From positions 1 through 59,355 of the forward strand of contig NZ_VUNN01000015.1 in NCBI RefSeq assembly GCF_009695635.1: a stretch of 59,355 nucleotides of DNA, in the 5' to 3' direction. Origin of the DNA: Bullifex porci. GTDB lineage: Bacteria; Spirochaetota; Spirochaetia; Sphaerochaetales; Sphaerochaetaceae. The position numbers were made by a program, and so were the translations under genes. Positions 17,742 through 24,649 of this stretch are shown here, one piece after another; the first letter of the stretch is position 1; every line of letters begins with the position of its first letter. The notes beneath the pieces are model-generated. The model was not told the origin of the DNA, made no database searches, and worked only from the letters and a program-made list of their open reading frames with translations.

Positions 17742-18319
17742 CTTCTTACAGGACACTCATCACAATTAGGCTTTTTGCTAAAGCAATACTTTCTTCCATG
17801 TAAATTTAAAACCATAGAGAGCCTTGACCATAATTCTTTTGGATAGTTTTTCTTAATATCAAACTCAACCTTATCTGGATCTGTTTCAGCTGTATATCCA
17901 AGACGCTTAGCAACTCTCTTAAAATGAGTATCAACAATAATTGCTGGCTCATTACAAATATGTAAAATATAGCAGTTAGCTGTTTTTCTACCAACTCCAG
18001 GAAGCTTTATTAATTCCTCGATAGTATTTGGAATATAACCTAAGCTAACTAAAGCCTTTGAAAGAGCAATAATATTTTTAGCCTTCATATGGTAAAAGCC
18101 CAAAGGCTTAATTATCTCCTCAACAGCTGTTAATTCAGCATTAGATAACGCCTTTTCATCAGGGTATTTAGAAAATAATATAGGAGTAATTCTCATTACT
18201 GCAGCATCTGTTGTTTGTGCTGATAAGCAAACAGAAACTAAAAATTGAAAGTTAGTATCTGCAAATAAAAAACCAATATCCTTAGGATATATTTTATCGA
18301 GAATTTCAAAAGCCTTCAT
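17714..18319 (-). CDS. nth: Endonuclease III (base-excision DNA glycosylase/AP lyase)
   Basis: Removes oxidised pyrimidines and cleaves at abasic sites. It is 201 residues. The helix-hairpin-helix LPGVGRKTANCYIL has the catalytic lysine, and IIVDTHFKRVAKRLG has the catalytic aspartate. The C-terminus holds the [4Fe-4S] cluster with the canonical spacing C-x6-C-x2-C-x5-C (CFSKKPNCDECPVRSYC). All key residues are present. It is convergent with, and overlaps by 28 nt, the hypothetical gene at 17319-17741. Confidence 0.95.
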   Translation of the reverse strand: MKAFEILDKIYPKDIGFLFADTNFQFLVSVCLSAQTTDAAVMRITPILFSKYPDEKALSNAELTAVEEIIKPLGFYHMKAKNIIALSKALVSLGYIPNTIEELIKLPGVGRKTANCYILHICNEPAIIVDTHFKRVAKRLGYTAETDPDKVEFDIKKNYPKELWSRLSMVLNLHGRKYCFSKKPNCDECPVRSYCKTINPS

Positions 18320-18604
18320 AAAATGGATAGTAACACAATAATAGAATTAATGATAAGAAAGAAAAAACATAAACTACACTTTTAAGACACTTATCATCCA
18401 TATTCTCTCTTTGCATTGTGTTTCTTTCTTCTAGAGTCTATTATTTTTTGCTTGGATAAGCTTAAGATATTATGAGATAAAAGCCATAAGCAAAATGATT
18501 ACAACTTTAAAAGATTTTGATTTATTTGCTGACAGCTGAAAACAAATAACGACTCACCTGCATCAGATAGGCAAAGTGATGAAATAGCCAATTTATTGAA
18601 ATAA
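18320..18604. other. Intergenic stretch without an intact gene
   Basis: About 285 bp of AT-rich sequence between nth and the LuxR-type remnant. I find no ribosome binding site with a credible reading frame, no terminator and no RNA gene. The last 80 bp may be decayed coding sequence continuous with the remnant: in the same frame, residues QLKTNNDSPASDRQSDEIANLLK precede a stop at 18602. Confidence 0.5.
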
Positions 18605-18817
18605 TATAAACTCACAGATAAGGAAGCAATGATTATCCGTATGGTGGAATCAGGATATCTTAGGGAATCTCTTACAGAAAAACTATTCATATCGGAAAAT
18701 ACCTTAAAGGAGCATCTCTGCAACATATACAGAAAGCTTGGCATCAACAAGTTTGAAGAACTACTTCAGTTTACTATAGATAATTCATCACTTTACTCCC
18801 AAGGAGAGGCAGGGTAA
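18605..18817 (+). pseudogene. Remnant of a LuxR-type helix-turn-helix regulator
   Basis: The frame reads YKLTDKEAMIIRMVESGY and then LTEKLFISENTLKEHLCNIYRKLGINKFEEL. This is the GerE/LuxR DNA-binding domain, with the usual 'LT..E' start, 'ISE.TVK.H...IY.KLG' recognition helix and end. A stop codon (TAA, 18602-18604) lies directly before the domain, there is no N-terminal receiver or sensor part, and no ribosome binding site is seen at the internal ATG (18629). It is therefore most likely a decayed gene fragment. A free-standing 62-residue HTH protein from 18629 is the less likely alternative. Confidence 0.7.
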
Positions 18818-18949
18818 TGACTAATCTAGAACAACAGATATAGAGGTCTATATCAATAATTTTCATAGAGATTTACTATAAATATATAATTTAATCGTAT
18901 TAAATAGCTTACCTTATATCTATTTTCACTTTTATTTTCTAAATAATGT

Positions 18950-18987
18950 AAAAAAAAGAAGCTGAAACCTATTAAGTCTCAGCTTTT
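18950..18987 (-). terminator. Terminator of tRNA-Pro
   Basis: On the minus strand AAGCTGA and TCAGCTT pair around a 13-nt loop, followed by a run of T residues (CTTTTTTTT). It lies just past the tRNA 3' end. Confidence 0.85.
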
Positions 18988-18991
18988 ATAG

Positions 18992-19064
18992 TCGGGATGA
19001 ATGGACTCGAACCATCGATATTCTGCTCCCAAAGCAGACGCCATAGCCGCTAGGCGACATCCCG
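18992..19064 (-). tRNA. tRNA-Pro (anticodon UGG)
   Basis: A 73-nt cloverleaf on the minus strand. The 7-bp acceptor stem is CGGGATG/CATCCCG with discriminator A. The anticodon stem is TCTGC/GCAGA with loop TTTGGGA, giving anticodon TGG. The T-arm is GATGG-TTCGAGT-CCATT. The CCA end is not encoded. A strong promoter lies at 19079-19107 and a terminator at 18950-18987, so it is a monocistronic tRNA gene. Confidence 0.96.
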
Positions 19065-19078
19065 AATCAACGAAGATG

Positions 19079-19107
19079 ATAATGCACTAAATAGAAATTA
19101 TTGTCAA
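19079..19107 (-). promoter_or_regulatory. Promoter of tRNA-Pro
   Basis: TTGACA (minus strand, 19102-19107), a 17-bp spacer and CATTAT (19079-19084), 14 nt before the mature tRNA 5' end. Confidence 0.75.
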
Positions 19108-19208
19108 CAGCTTTTGAAAAAAAGTTTAAAAAAATTCATAAAAGACTAAAATAATTATCTTTAGCATTATCTAGCTATTTCTTCATTTTTTAATTCTTTC
19201 TCAATATA

Positions 19209-19237
19209 TTGTCATATTTAATTCCAAATTGTAATAT
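19209..19237 (+). promoter_or_regulatory. Predicted promoter of the gene at 19246; leaderless start
   Basis: TTGTCA (19209-19214), a 17-bp spacer and TAATAT (19232-19237). The -10 box ends 8 nt before the ATG, so transcription would begin at or within 1-2 nt of the start codon. No Shine-Dalgarno is present. Confidence 0.6.
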
Positions 19238-19245
19238 GAATTATT

Positions 19246-20043
19246 ATGATAAAAAAGAGAATAGCTTTGTTAGCAATTCTTATCCTTATTCCATTAGCTC
19301 TGATGGCTAATGATACATTAAAAGGATATGATTTTACTTTTTATAAAACTGTTTCTGAATCATTGGGAATAGCTAATAAAGAGAAATTTGGCTTTGATTA
19401 CACAGGCTTTGGTTTCTTAGGAGAAAAATCTACCAGTGGTGTTTTCGTACGCTTTGGACTACAAACTCCATATTTATCAATTATATCATTAGTAAAGCCT
19501 CTTGAAACAACTAAATCTGTTGAATTAGACGATGGTATATTAAGCGAAGTAACAATAAAGGAACGTATCTCAGATATAACTCTATCATTTGTTTTAGGAA
19601 GTGCTAAAAGATACATCTTTGACCAGAGATTAGATTTTTATCTTGGATATGGCTTTAACATAAAAAGTAGATTATATAGCAACTCAAATATTGAAACTAA
19701 GCTAGAGCTTGAATCCTCTGAATTTACTATATCCTTTGATATAGATGCTGGTGTTAAATTTCTTTTAAAGAAAAATCATTCTATAAGAATTGGTGTTTAT
19801 GCTACTTATAGCTTATTTGGATACTATGGCTATTCAATGCTTTATATTATTGAAGATCAAAGCTTACGTACATACTCAAATCAAGCTATCTTCCTATTTG
19901 CAAAGAGTGAGTTTAACCCTATTCCACTTAAGTTTACTGGATATATCTCAATGGGAACTACCTTTACAAATAAACAATTTGTAAAACGCTATAAATACTC
20001 TATTTCAAAGGATGGCACTAAAATATATCAATTAGAAAAATAA
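19246..20043 (+). CDS. Hypothetical exported protein, small outer-membrane beta-barrel candidate
   Basis: 265 residues with a clear signal peptide (KKRIALLAILILIPLALMAN, cleavage after about residue 21). The mature part alternates hydrophobic and polar residues in strands rich in Gly, Tyr, Phe and Ser, for example LDFYLGYGFNIKSRLY and HSIRIGVYATYSLFGYYG. This resembles 8-10-strand barrels of the OmpW/OmpA-N or spirochaetal surface-protein type, but I recognise no named family. It stands alone between two tRNA genes on the opposite strand and seems to be read from a leaderless mRNA. Function unknown. Confidence 0.6.
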   Translation: MIKKRIALLAILILIPLALMANDTLKGYDFTFYKTVSESLGIANKEKFGFDYTGFGFLGEKSTSGVFVRFGLQTPYLSIISLVKPLETTKSVELDDGILSEVTIKERISDITLSFVLGSAKRYIFDQRLDFYLGYGFNIKSRLYSNSNIETKLELESSEFTISFDIDAGVKFLLKKNHSIRIGVYATYSLFGYYGYSMLYIIEDQSLRTYSNQAIFLFAKSEFNPIPLKFTGYISMGTTFTNKQFVKRYKYSISKDGTKIYQLEK

Positions 20044-20068
20044 AAAAACCGGACCAATTTGATCCGGC
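20041..20068 (-). terminator. Terminator of tRNA-Arg
   Basis: On the minus strand CCGGATCAAATTGGTCCGG folds into a hairpin followed by seven T residues, 4 nt past the tRNA 3' end. It overlaps the stop codon of the convergent gene. Confidence 0.88.
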
Positions 20069-20071
20069 TCG

Positions 20072-20145
20072 TACGCCCTACAAGATTCGAACTTGTCACC
20101 TACTGCTTAGAAGGCAGTTGCTCTATCCAGGTGAGCTAAGGGCGC
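20072..20145 (-). tRNA. tRNA-Arg (anticodon UCU)
   Basis: A 74-nt cloverleaf on the minus strand. The acceptor is GCGCCCT paired with AGGGCGT (terminal G-U), with discriminator A. The D-arm is TAGCTCACCTGGATAGAGC. The anticodon stem is ACTGC/GCAGT with loop CTTCTAA, giving anticodon TCT. The T-arm is ACAAG-TTCGAAT-CTTGT. CCA is not encoded. It lies directly downstream of the arginine biosynthesis operon on the same strand. Confidence 0.96.
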
Positions 20146-20166
20146 ATTGTCTTAATGACGAAAAAT

Positions 20167-20195
20167 ATCATAGGTTATTAAGATTTTTTCGTCAA
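20167..20195 (-). promoter_or_regulatory. Promoter of tRNA-Arg
   Basis: TTGACG (minus strand, 20190-20195), a 17-bp spacer and TATGAT (20167-20172), about 21 nt before the mature tRNA. The same bases could form a hairpin (20156-20194), but no T-run follows on the minus strand, so I read it as a promoter. Confidence 0.7.
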
Positions 20196-20218
20196 TAGTT
20201 TTTTTAGTAATATTCTCA

Positions 20219-21394
20219 CTAAAGTGAAGAAAGAATTTCATCTAATGCTGAAATTACTATATCAACCTCTGCATTAGTAATAATAAGTGGAGGTACGAAG
20301 CGAACTACATCATATCCAGCTGAGCAAGCTAAAATCCCCTTCTCTCTTAGCTTTTCGATAATAAGCTTTGGAGCAACTTGCACTTCTAGGCCAAGCATTA
20401 AGCCCATACCTCTTACATTTGAGCATATCTGATTATATTTTTTTGCTAGCTTCTTTAAGCTATCCGCAAAGTATAAGCCAACCTCCTGGACATGCTCAAG
20501 TAAGCCATTTTGTAGCTCATTAATTACTACAGTTGATAGTGCACAGGAAATAGGATTACCACCAAAGGTTGAAGCATGGTCCCCTGGCTCAAATACATTC
20601 GCAGCCTTTGAATAAGCACATAGTGCAGATAGTGGGATACCGCCTCCTAATGCTTTTGCAAGAGTCATTATATCTGGCTTAACATTATAGTTCTGCCATG
20701 CAAACATTTTTCCACTTCTTCCAATGCCACACTGAACACAGTCATAAATAAGTAGCATATCCTTAGCATCACATAGCTCTCTTAAAAATTGTAAAAATTC
20801 TGGCTTTGCAGGGATAATACCACCTTCTCCCTGTATTGGCTCAACAAAGATAGCAGCGAATGTGTCATCAACAACAGCCTTTACACTGTCTATATCGTTA
20901 TATTTAGCATATGCAATATCTGGAACCATAGGATAAAAGCCCTTATGGTATTTCTCTTGTCCTGTTAAGGTTACAGCTCCATAGGTTCTTCCATGGAATG
21001 AGTGCTCAAATGATAATATCTTACTTTTACCCTTTTTAGAGCCATATTTTCTTGCAAGCTTCAAAGCACCCTCATTTGCTTCGGCGCCACTATTTGCAAA
21101 GAATACTCTTTCACATTGACTAACCTTTGTAAGTAAGGCAGCAGCTTCAACTGTATATTTGTTGTAATAAAGGTTAGAAACATGGAATATACCCTCATTT
21201 AAAACCTGAGTAGCCTTATTAATCAGCTTCTCATTTTTGTATCCCAAAGCATTAACTGCGATACCACCTACTAAATCAAGATACTTATTATTATCTACAT
21301 CATATAGGTAGCATCCTTCTCCCCTGTCAAAGCAAATTGGGATTTGGGCATAGGTTTTTAATAATACATTTTGTCCAACTTCAACATAATTCAT
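20219..21394 (-). CDS. argD: Acetylornithine aminotransferase
   Basis: Class III PLP aminotransferase converting N-acetylglutamate semialdehyde to N-acetylornithine with glutamate. It is 391 residues. The N-terminus has GEGCYLYDVDNNKYLDLVGGIAVNALG, FFANSGAEANEGALKLAR binds PLP phosphate, FVEPIQGEGG is the cofactor-stacking motif, and the Schiff-base lysine is in MTLAKALGGGIP. AAGGAGAG precedes the ATG. It is the last gene of argC-argJ-argB-argD, 12 nt after argB. Confidence 0.96.
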   Translation of the reverse strand: MNYVEVGQNVLLKTYAQIPICFDRGEGCYLYDVDNNKYLDLVGGIAVNALGYKNEKLINKATQVLNEGIFHVSNLYYNKYTVEAAALLTKVSQCERVFFANSGAEANEGALKLARKYGSKKGKSKILSFEHSFHGRTYGAVTLTGQEKYHKGFYPMVPDIAYAKYNDIDSVKAVVDDTFAAIFVEPIQGEGGIIPAKPEFLQFLRELCDAKDMLLIYDCVQCGIGRSGKMFAWQNYNVKPDIMTLAKALGGGIPLSALCAYSKAANVFEPGDHASTFGGNPISCALSTVVINELQNGLLEHVQEVGLYFADSLKKLAKKYNQICSNVRGMGLMLGLEVQVAPKLIIEKLREKGILACSAGYDVVRFVPPLIITNAEVDIVISALDEILSSL

Positions 21395-21406
21395 ATAAAG
21401 CTCTCC

Positions 21407-22279
21407 TTACAAAAGCATTGTACCGATACCTTCTTCTGTGAAGATCTCAAGTAAAATAGAATGAGGAATTCTTCCATCTAAAACGTGGACACTCTTAACA
21501 CCCTTTTTAAGAGCATCTAAGCAACACTCTGTTTTTGGAATCATACCTCCAGAGATAACACCACTCTCAATTAAGCTAATTGCTTCACTTTCACTGAGCT
21601 TTTTAATTAATGATTCAGGGTCATCCTTATCCTTCATTATTCCATCTACATCTGTCATAAAGACAAGCTTCTGAGCATTTAATGCTCCTGCTACACTTGA
21701 TGCAGCATAGTCAGCATTTATGTTGTATGTGTTTCCATCACTATCGGTTCCAATAGGTGAAATAACAGGGATAAAATCTGCATCCATAAGAGTCTTTATT
21801 AATGTAATGTCAACCTTCTCTATTTCACCTACAAAGCCAAGATCTCTACCCTTTTTGTCTTCCTTCTTTTTAGAAATAAATGTAGAACCATCCTTACCAT
21901 TTATAGAACAGGCATGAATTCCAACGGCCTCTAAGTCTTTAACTAGGTTCTTTCCTATTGTGCCAGAAAGCACCATCTCAGCAACATCTGCAGTTTCCTT
22001 ATCTGTATATCTTAGACCATCGATAAATACAGACTCCTTACCCATCTTAGCAAGAAGTGCAGAAATTTCCTTTCCACCACCATGTACAATAACAGGCTTA
22101 AGACCAATGAACTTAAGCATTGCAATATCTGTAATAACTGCCTTCTTTAAAGCGTTATCAACCATTGCAGAGCCACCATACTTTATAACTACAGTTGTTC
22201 CTCTAAATTTTCTAATATATGGAATAGCTTCAATAAGGACCTGTGCCTTCTTTACGCCATTTTCTTGTCTTTCTGTCAT
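21407..22279 (-). CDS. argB: Acetylglutamate kinase
   Basis: Phosphorylates N-acetylglutamate, the second arginine-synthesis step. It is 290 residues with the amino-acid-kinase fold: VVIKYGGSAM at the start, VHGGGKEI near residue 65, and GGMIPKTECC near 245. The longer N-terminal helix (RQENGVKKAQVLIEAIPYIRKF) is the feature linked to hexameric, arginine-inhibited enzymes, so feedback inhibition is likely. AGGAG precedes the ATG. It begins 2 nt after the argJ stop. Confidence 0.96.
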   Translation of the reverse strand: MTERQENGVKKAQVLIEAIPYIRKFRGTTVVIKYGGSAMVDNALKKAVITDIAMLKFIGLKPVIVHGGGKEISALLAKMGKESVFIDGLRYTDKETADVAEMVLSGTIGKNLVKDLEAVGIHACSINGKDGSTFISKKKEDKKGRDLGFVGEIEKVDITLIKTLMDADFIPVISPIGTDSDGNTYNINADYAASSVAGALNAQKLVFMTDVDGIMKDKDDPESLIKKLSESEAISLIESGVISGGMIPKTECCLDALKKGVKSVHVLDGRIPHSILLEIFTEEGIGTMLL

Positions 22280-22281
22280 TA

Positions 22282-23490
22282 TTAGCTCCTATAGTCACCA
22301 TTAATCTTTACATATTCATAGGTTAGGTCGCAGCCCCAAGCATTAGCAATACCACAGCCCTGATTAAGCTTTACAAGAACTTTTACTTCCTTTTCAAGTA
22401 ATATTTCCTTTGCCTTAGCTTCATCAAAAGCAATTGGCTCTCCTTGTTTTAATGTTTGGATTTCTCCTTTTTGGGATTTAAAATATAAATCTACTAGACT
22501 TGGGTCAAATTCAGCATTTGAATATCCCATTGCACATAAAATTCTTCCCCAGTTTGCATCTGAGCCAAAGAATGCAGCCTTAACAAGATTAGATGAAATA
22601 ATACTTCTAGCAAGGATTTTAGCATTTTTAGTATCAACAGCACCAACAACCTCAACTTCAATTAATTTCTCAGCACCCTCTCCATCCTTAACAAGCATTA
22701 TTGCAAGCTTCTTTAATACTGTATCAAGTGCAAATGCAAAGTTCTCTTTTGCTTCACCTGTTGAACAATCAACAAGAGAGGCACCATTTGCAAGTACAAA
22801 GCAGGAATCATTAGTAGAGGTATCACCATCAACACTAATCATATTAAATGAATCCTCAACAGATAAGCCTGTAAGAAGCTGTAGGCTTTCACTATCAATT
22901 TTTGCATCTGTCATAATAAATGAGAGTGTTGTTGCCATATTTGGGTGTATCATACCAGAGCCCTTAGCAAAGCCTGTAACTTTAACAAGCTTTTCATCAT
23001 ATACAAAGGAAGCAGTAACACATTTTTTATGAGTATCTGTAGTTAAGATTGCTGTTGCAACATTATCAATTTGCTTATTACTAGTGCTAAGCTCAGAAAT
23101 TGCATCATTAATTCCACTTTCAATTTTATTCATATCTAGTGGAACACCAATTACACCAGTTGAAGCAACGAAATATTCATCTGAGGTACCACCTAGCTTT
23201 GCGGCACAAAGCTCAGCCATATGCACAGCATCCTTATAGCCCTGCTCTCCTGTACATGCATTTGCATTTCCACTATTAATTATTATGCCCCTCTTAGGAG
23301 ATTGCTTAATTGACATATCATATAATACTGGAGCTGCTTTTACTTTGTTAGTTGTATAAGTAGAACTTGAGGTACAAGGAGTATCACTATAAATTAAAGC
23401 CATATCAAGCTTCTTTTTCTTAAGTCCAGCATGAACACCACTAACTAAAAAACCCTTTGGAAGAATTAATTGTTCATCAATCCTTATCAT
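22282..23490 (-). CDS. argJ: Glutamate N-acetyltransferase / amino-acid N-acetyltransferase
   Basis: Self-cleaving enzyme that moves the acetyl group from N-acetylornithine to glutamate, making the cyclic arginine pathway. It is 402 residues. The autoprocessing site is in MIHPNMATTLSF, cut between Ala and Thr to give alpha and beta chains. GIIINSGNANACTG and the C-terminal CDLTYEYVKINGDYRS are conserved. Its start overlaps the argC stop by 4 nt. No argA is seen, consistent with a bifunctional ArgJ making the first N-acetylglutamate as well, although one-function ArgJ cannot be excluded from sequence. Confidence 0.95.
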   Translation of the reverse strand: MIRIDEQLILPKGFLVSGVHAGLKKKKLDMALIYSDTPCTSSSTYTTNKVKAAPVLYDMSIKQSPKRGIIINSGNANACTGEQGYKDAVHMAELCAAKLGGTSDEYFVASTGVIGVPLDMNKIESGINDAISELSTSNKQIDNVATAILTTDTHKKCVTASFVYDEKLVKVTGFAKGSGMIHPNMATTLSFIMTDAKIDSESLQLLTGLSVEDSFNMISVDGDTSTNDSCFVLANGASLVDCSTGEAKENFAFALDTVLKKLAIMLVKDGEGAEKLIEVEVVGAVDTKNAKILARSIISSNLVKAAFFGSDANWGRILCAMGYSNAEFDPSLVDLYFKSQKGEIQTLKQGEPIAFDEAKAKEILLEKEVKVLVKLNQGCGIANAWGCDLTYEYVKINGDYRS

Positions 23491-24518
23491 ACACCACTAC
23501 TCCTATTTAAACCTTCATCTTCATTAAAGCCAAATACAATATTCATATTTTGTACAGCCTGACCTGCTGCACCTTTAACTAAATTATCTATTGCACCAAC
23601 TGCAATAACTCTATTAGTTCTACTATTGTATTTATAATAAATATCTACAAAATTACTTCCTCTAACAAAGCTTGTTTCAGGAACGTAACTAACTAAACGA
23701 ATAAACTCTTCATCGTTATATGAATCTAAATATGCATTCTTAATATCCTCTTCGCTAACGTTATCCTTTACCTTTGCATAGCAGGTTGCCAAAATACCTC
23801 TCTGCATTGGAACTAAGTGAGGTGTAAACTCAACTACAATTTGCTCATTAGCAGCAATAGATAGCTCCTGCTCAATCTCAGGAATATGTCTATGAGTAAC
23901 TAAACCATATGGCTTTATACTCTCATTAACCTCACAAAATAGATTTTGAACCTTCTCTCCTCTACCAGCACCTGTAGTACCACTCTTAGCATCGATTACA
24001 ATTGAATCAAGGTCAATTAAATGATTCTTTACTAATGGATAAAGTGTTAAGATAGAACAGGTTGTATAGCAACCAGGGTTAGCAATAAGTCTTGCACCCT
24101 TTATAGACTCTCTATGAATTTCAGGAAGTGCATATACTGCACTGCTTAGAAGCTTTTCATTGTGGTGCTCTGTCTTGTACCACTTCTCATATACATCCTT
24201 ACTATGAAGACGGAAATCTGCCCCTAAATCAATTACGACACACTTTTTTAATATTTCTTCAGTAACTACCTTTGAGGCAATAGAATGAGGTAGAGCTAGG
24301 AAAACAACATCACAAGCATCAGAAGCATTCTCTATGCTATCATCTGAGAGAACAATATCTATTCTTTTTTCGAAAAATGGATAAATATCTGTTAGTTTCT
24401 TTCCTGCATAGGAATGAGAGCCTAAGTATGTAAGCTCAACATCTTTATGATTAAGTAAAATATTTATTAATTCTGAACCTGCATATCCTGTTGCACCGAT
24501 AATACCAACTTTTATCAT
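23487..24518 (-). CDS. argC: N-acetyl-gamma-glutamyl-phosphate reductase
   Basis: NADPH-dependent reduction of acetylglutamyl phosphate to the semialdehyde. It is 343 residues. GIIGATGYAGSELI is the nucleotide-binding start, and NPGCYTTCSILTLYP carries the catalytic Cys. The frame continues upstream to 24539, but GGAG is well placed for the ATG at 24518 (MIKVGIIG). It is the first gene of the arg operon. The 80 bp upstream is AT-rich with the near-palindrome TGCATATTAATACA (24536-24549), which might be an operator of an ArgR-like repressor; that is weak. Confidence 0.95.
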   Translation of the reverse strand: MIKVGIIGATGYAGSELINILLNHKDVELTYLGSHSYAGKKLTDIYPFFEKRIDIVLSDDSIENASDACDVVFLALPHSIASKVVTEEILKKCVVIDLGADFRLHSKDVYEKWYKTEHHNEKLLSSAVYALPEIHRESIKGARLIANPGCYTTCSILTLYPLVKNHLIDLDSIVIDAKSGTTGAGRGEKVQNLFCEVNESIKPYGLVTHRHIPEIEQELSIAANEQIVVEFTPHLVPMQRGILATCYAKVKDNVSEEDIKNAYLDSYNDEEFIRLVSYVPETSFVRGSNFVDIYYKYNSRTNRVIAVGAIDNLVKGAAGQAVQNMNIVFGFNEDEGLNRSSGV

Positions 24519-24601
24519 ATTTATACTCCGATAATGCATATTAATACAATATTTGACGTTTTATCCATAGGTTTTATGCATAAATTTACATTTTCTTCGA
24601 T

Positions 24602-24630
24602 AAAAAAAAGCAGGTCCTCAGACCTGCTGT
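24602..24630 (-). terminator. Terminator after xdhD
   Basis: On the minus strand AGCAGGTC and GACCTGCT pair around TGAG, followed by eight T residues, about 20 nt past the xdhD stop. Confidence 0.92.
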
Positions 24631-24649
24631 TAAATAGAAATCAAATTTA

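Noticed and set aside
20156-20194. Hairpin TGACGAAAAA/TTTTTTCGTCA as terminator of the arg operon
   Set aside because: No T-run follows on the minus strand, and the same bases form a well-spaced promoter (TTGACG-17-TATGAT) for tRNA-Arg.
24536-24549. ArgR-like operator upstream of argC
   Set aside because: TGCATATTAATACA is only partly palindromic and AT-rich sequence gives many such matches; not listed as a site.
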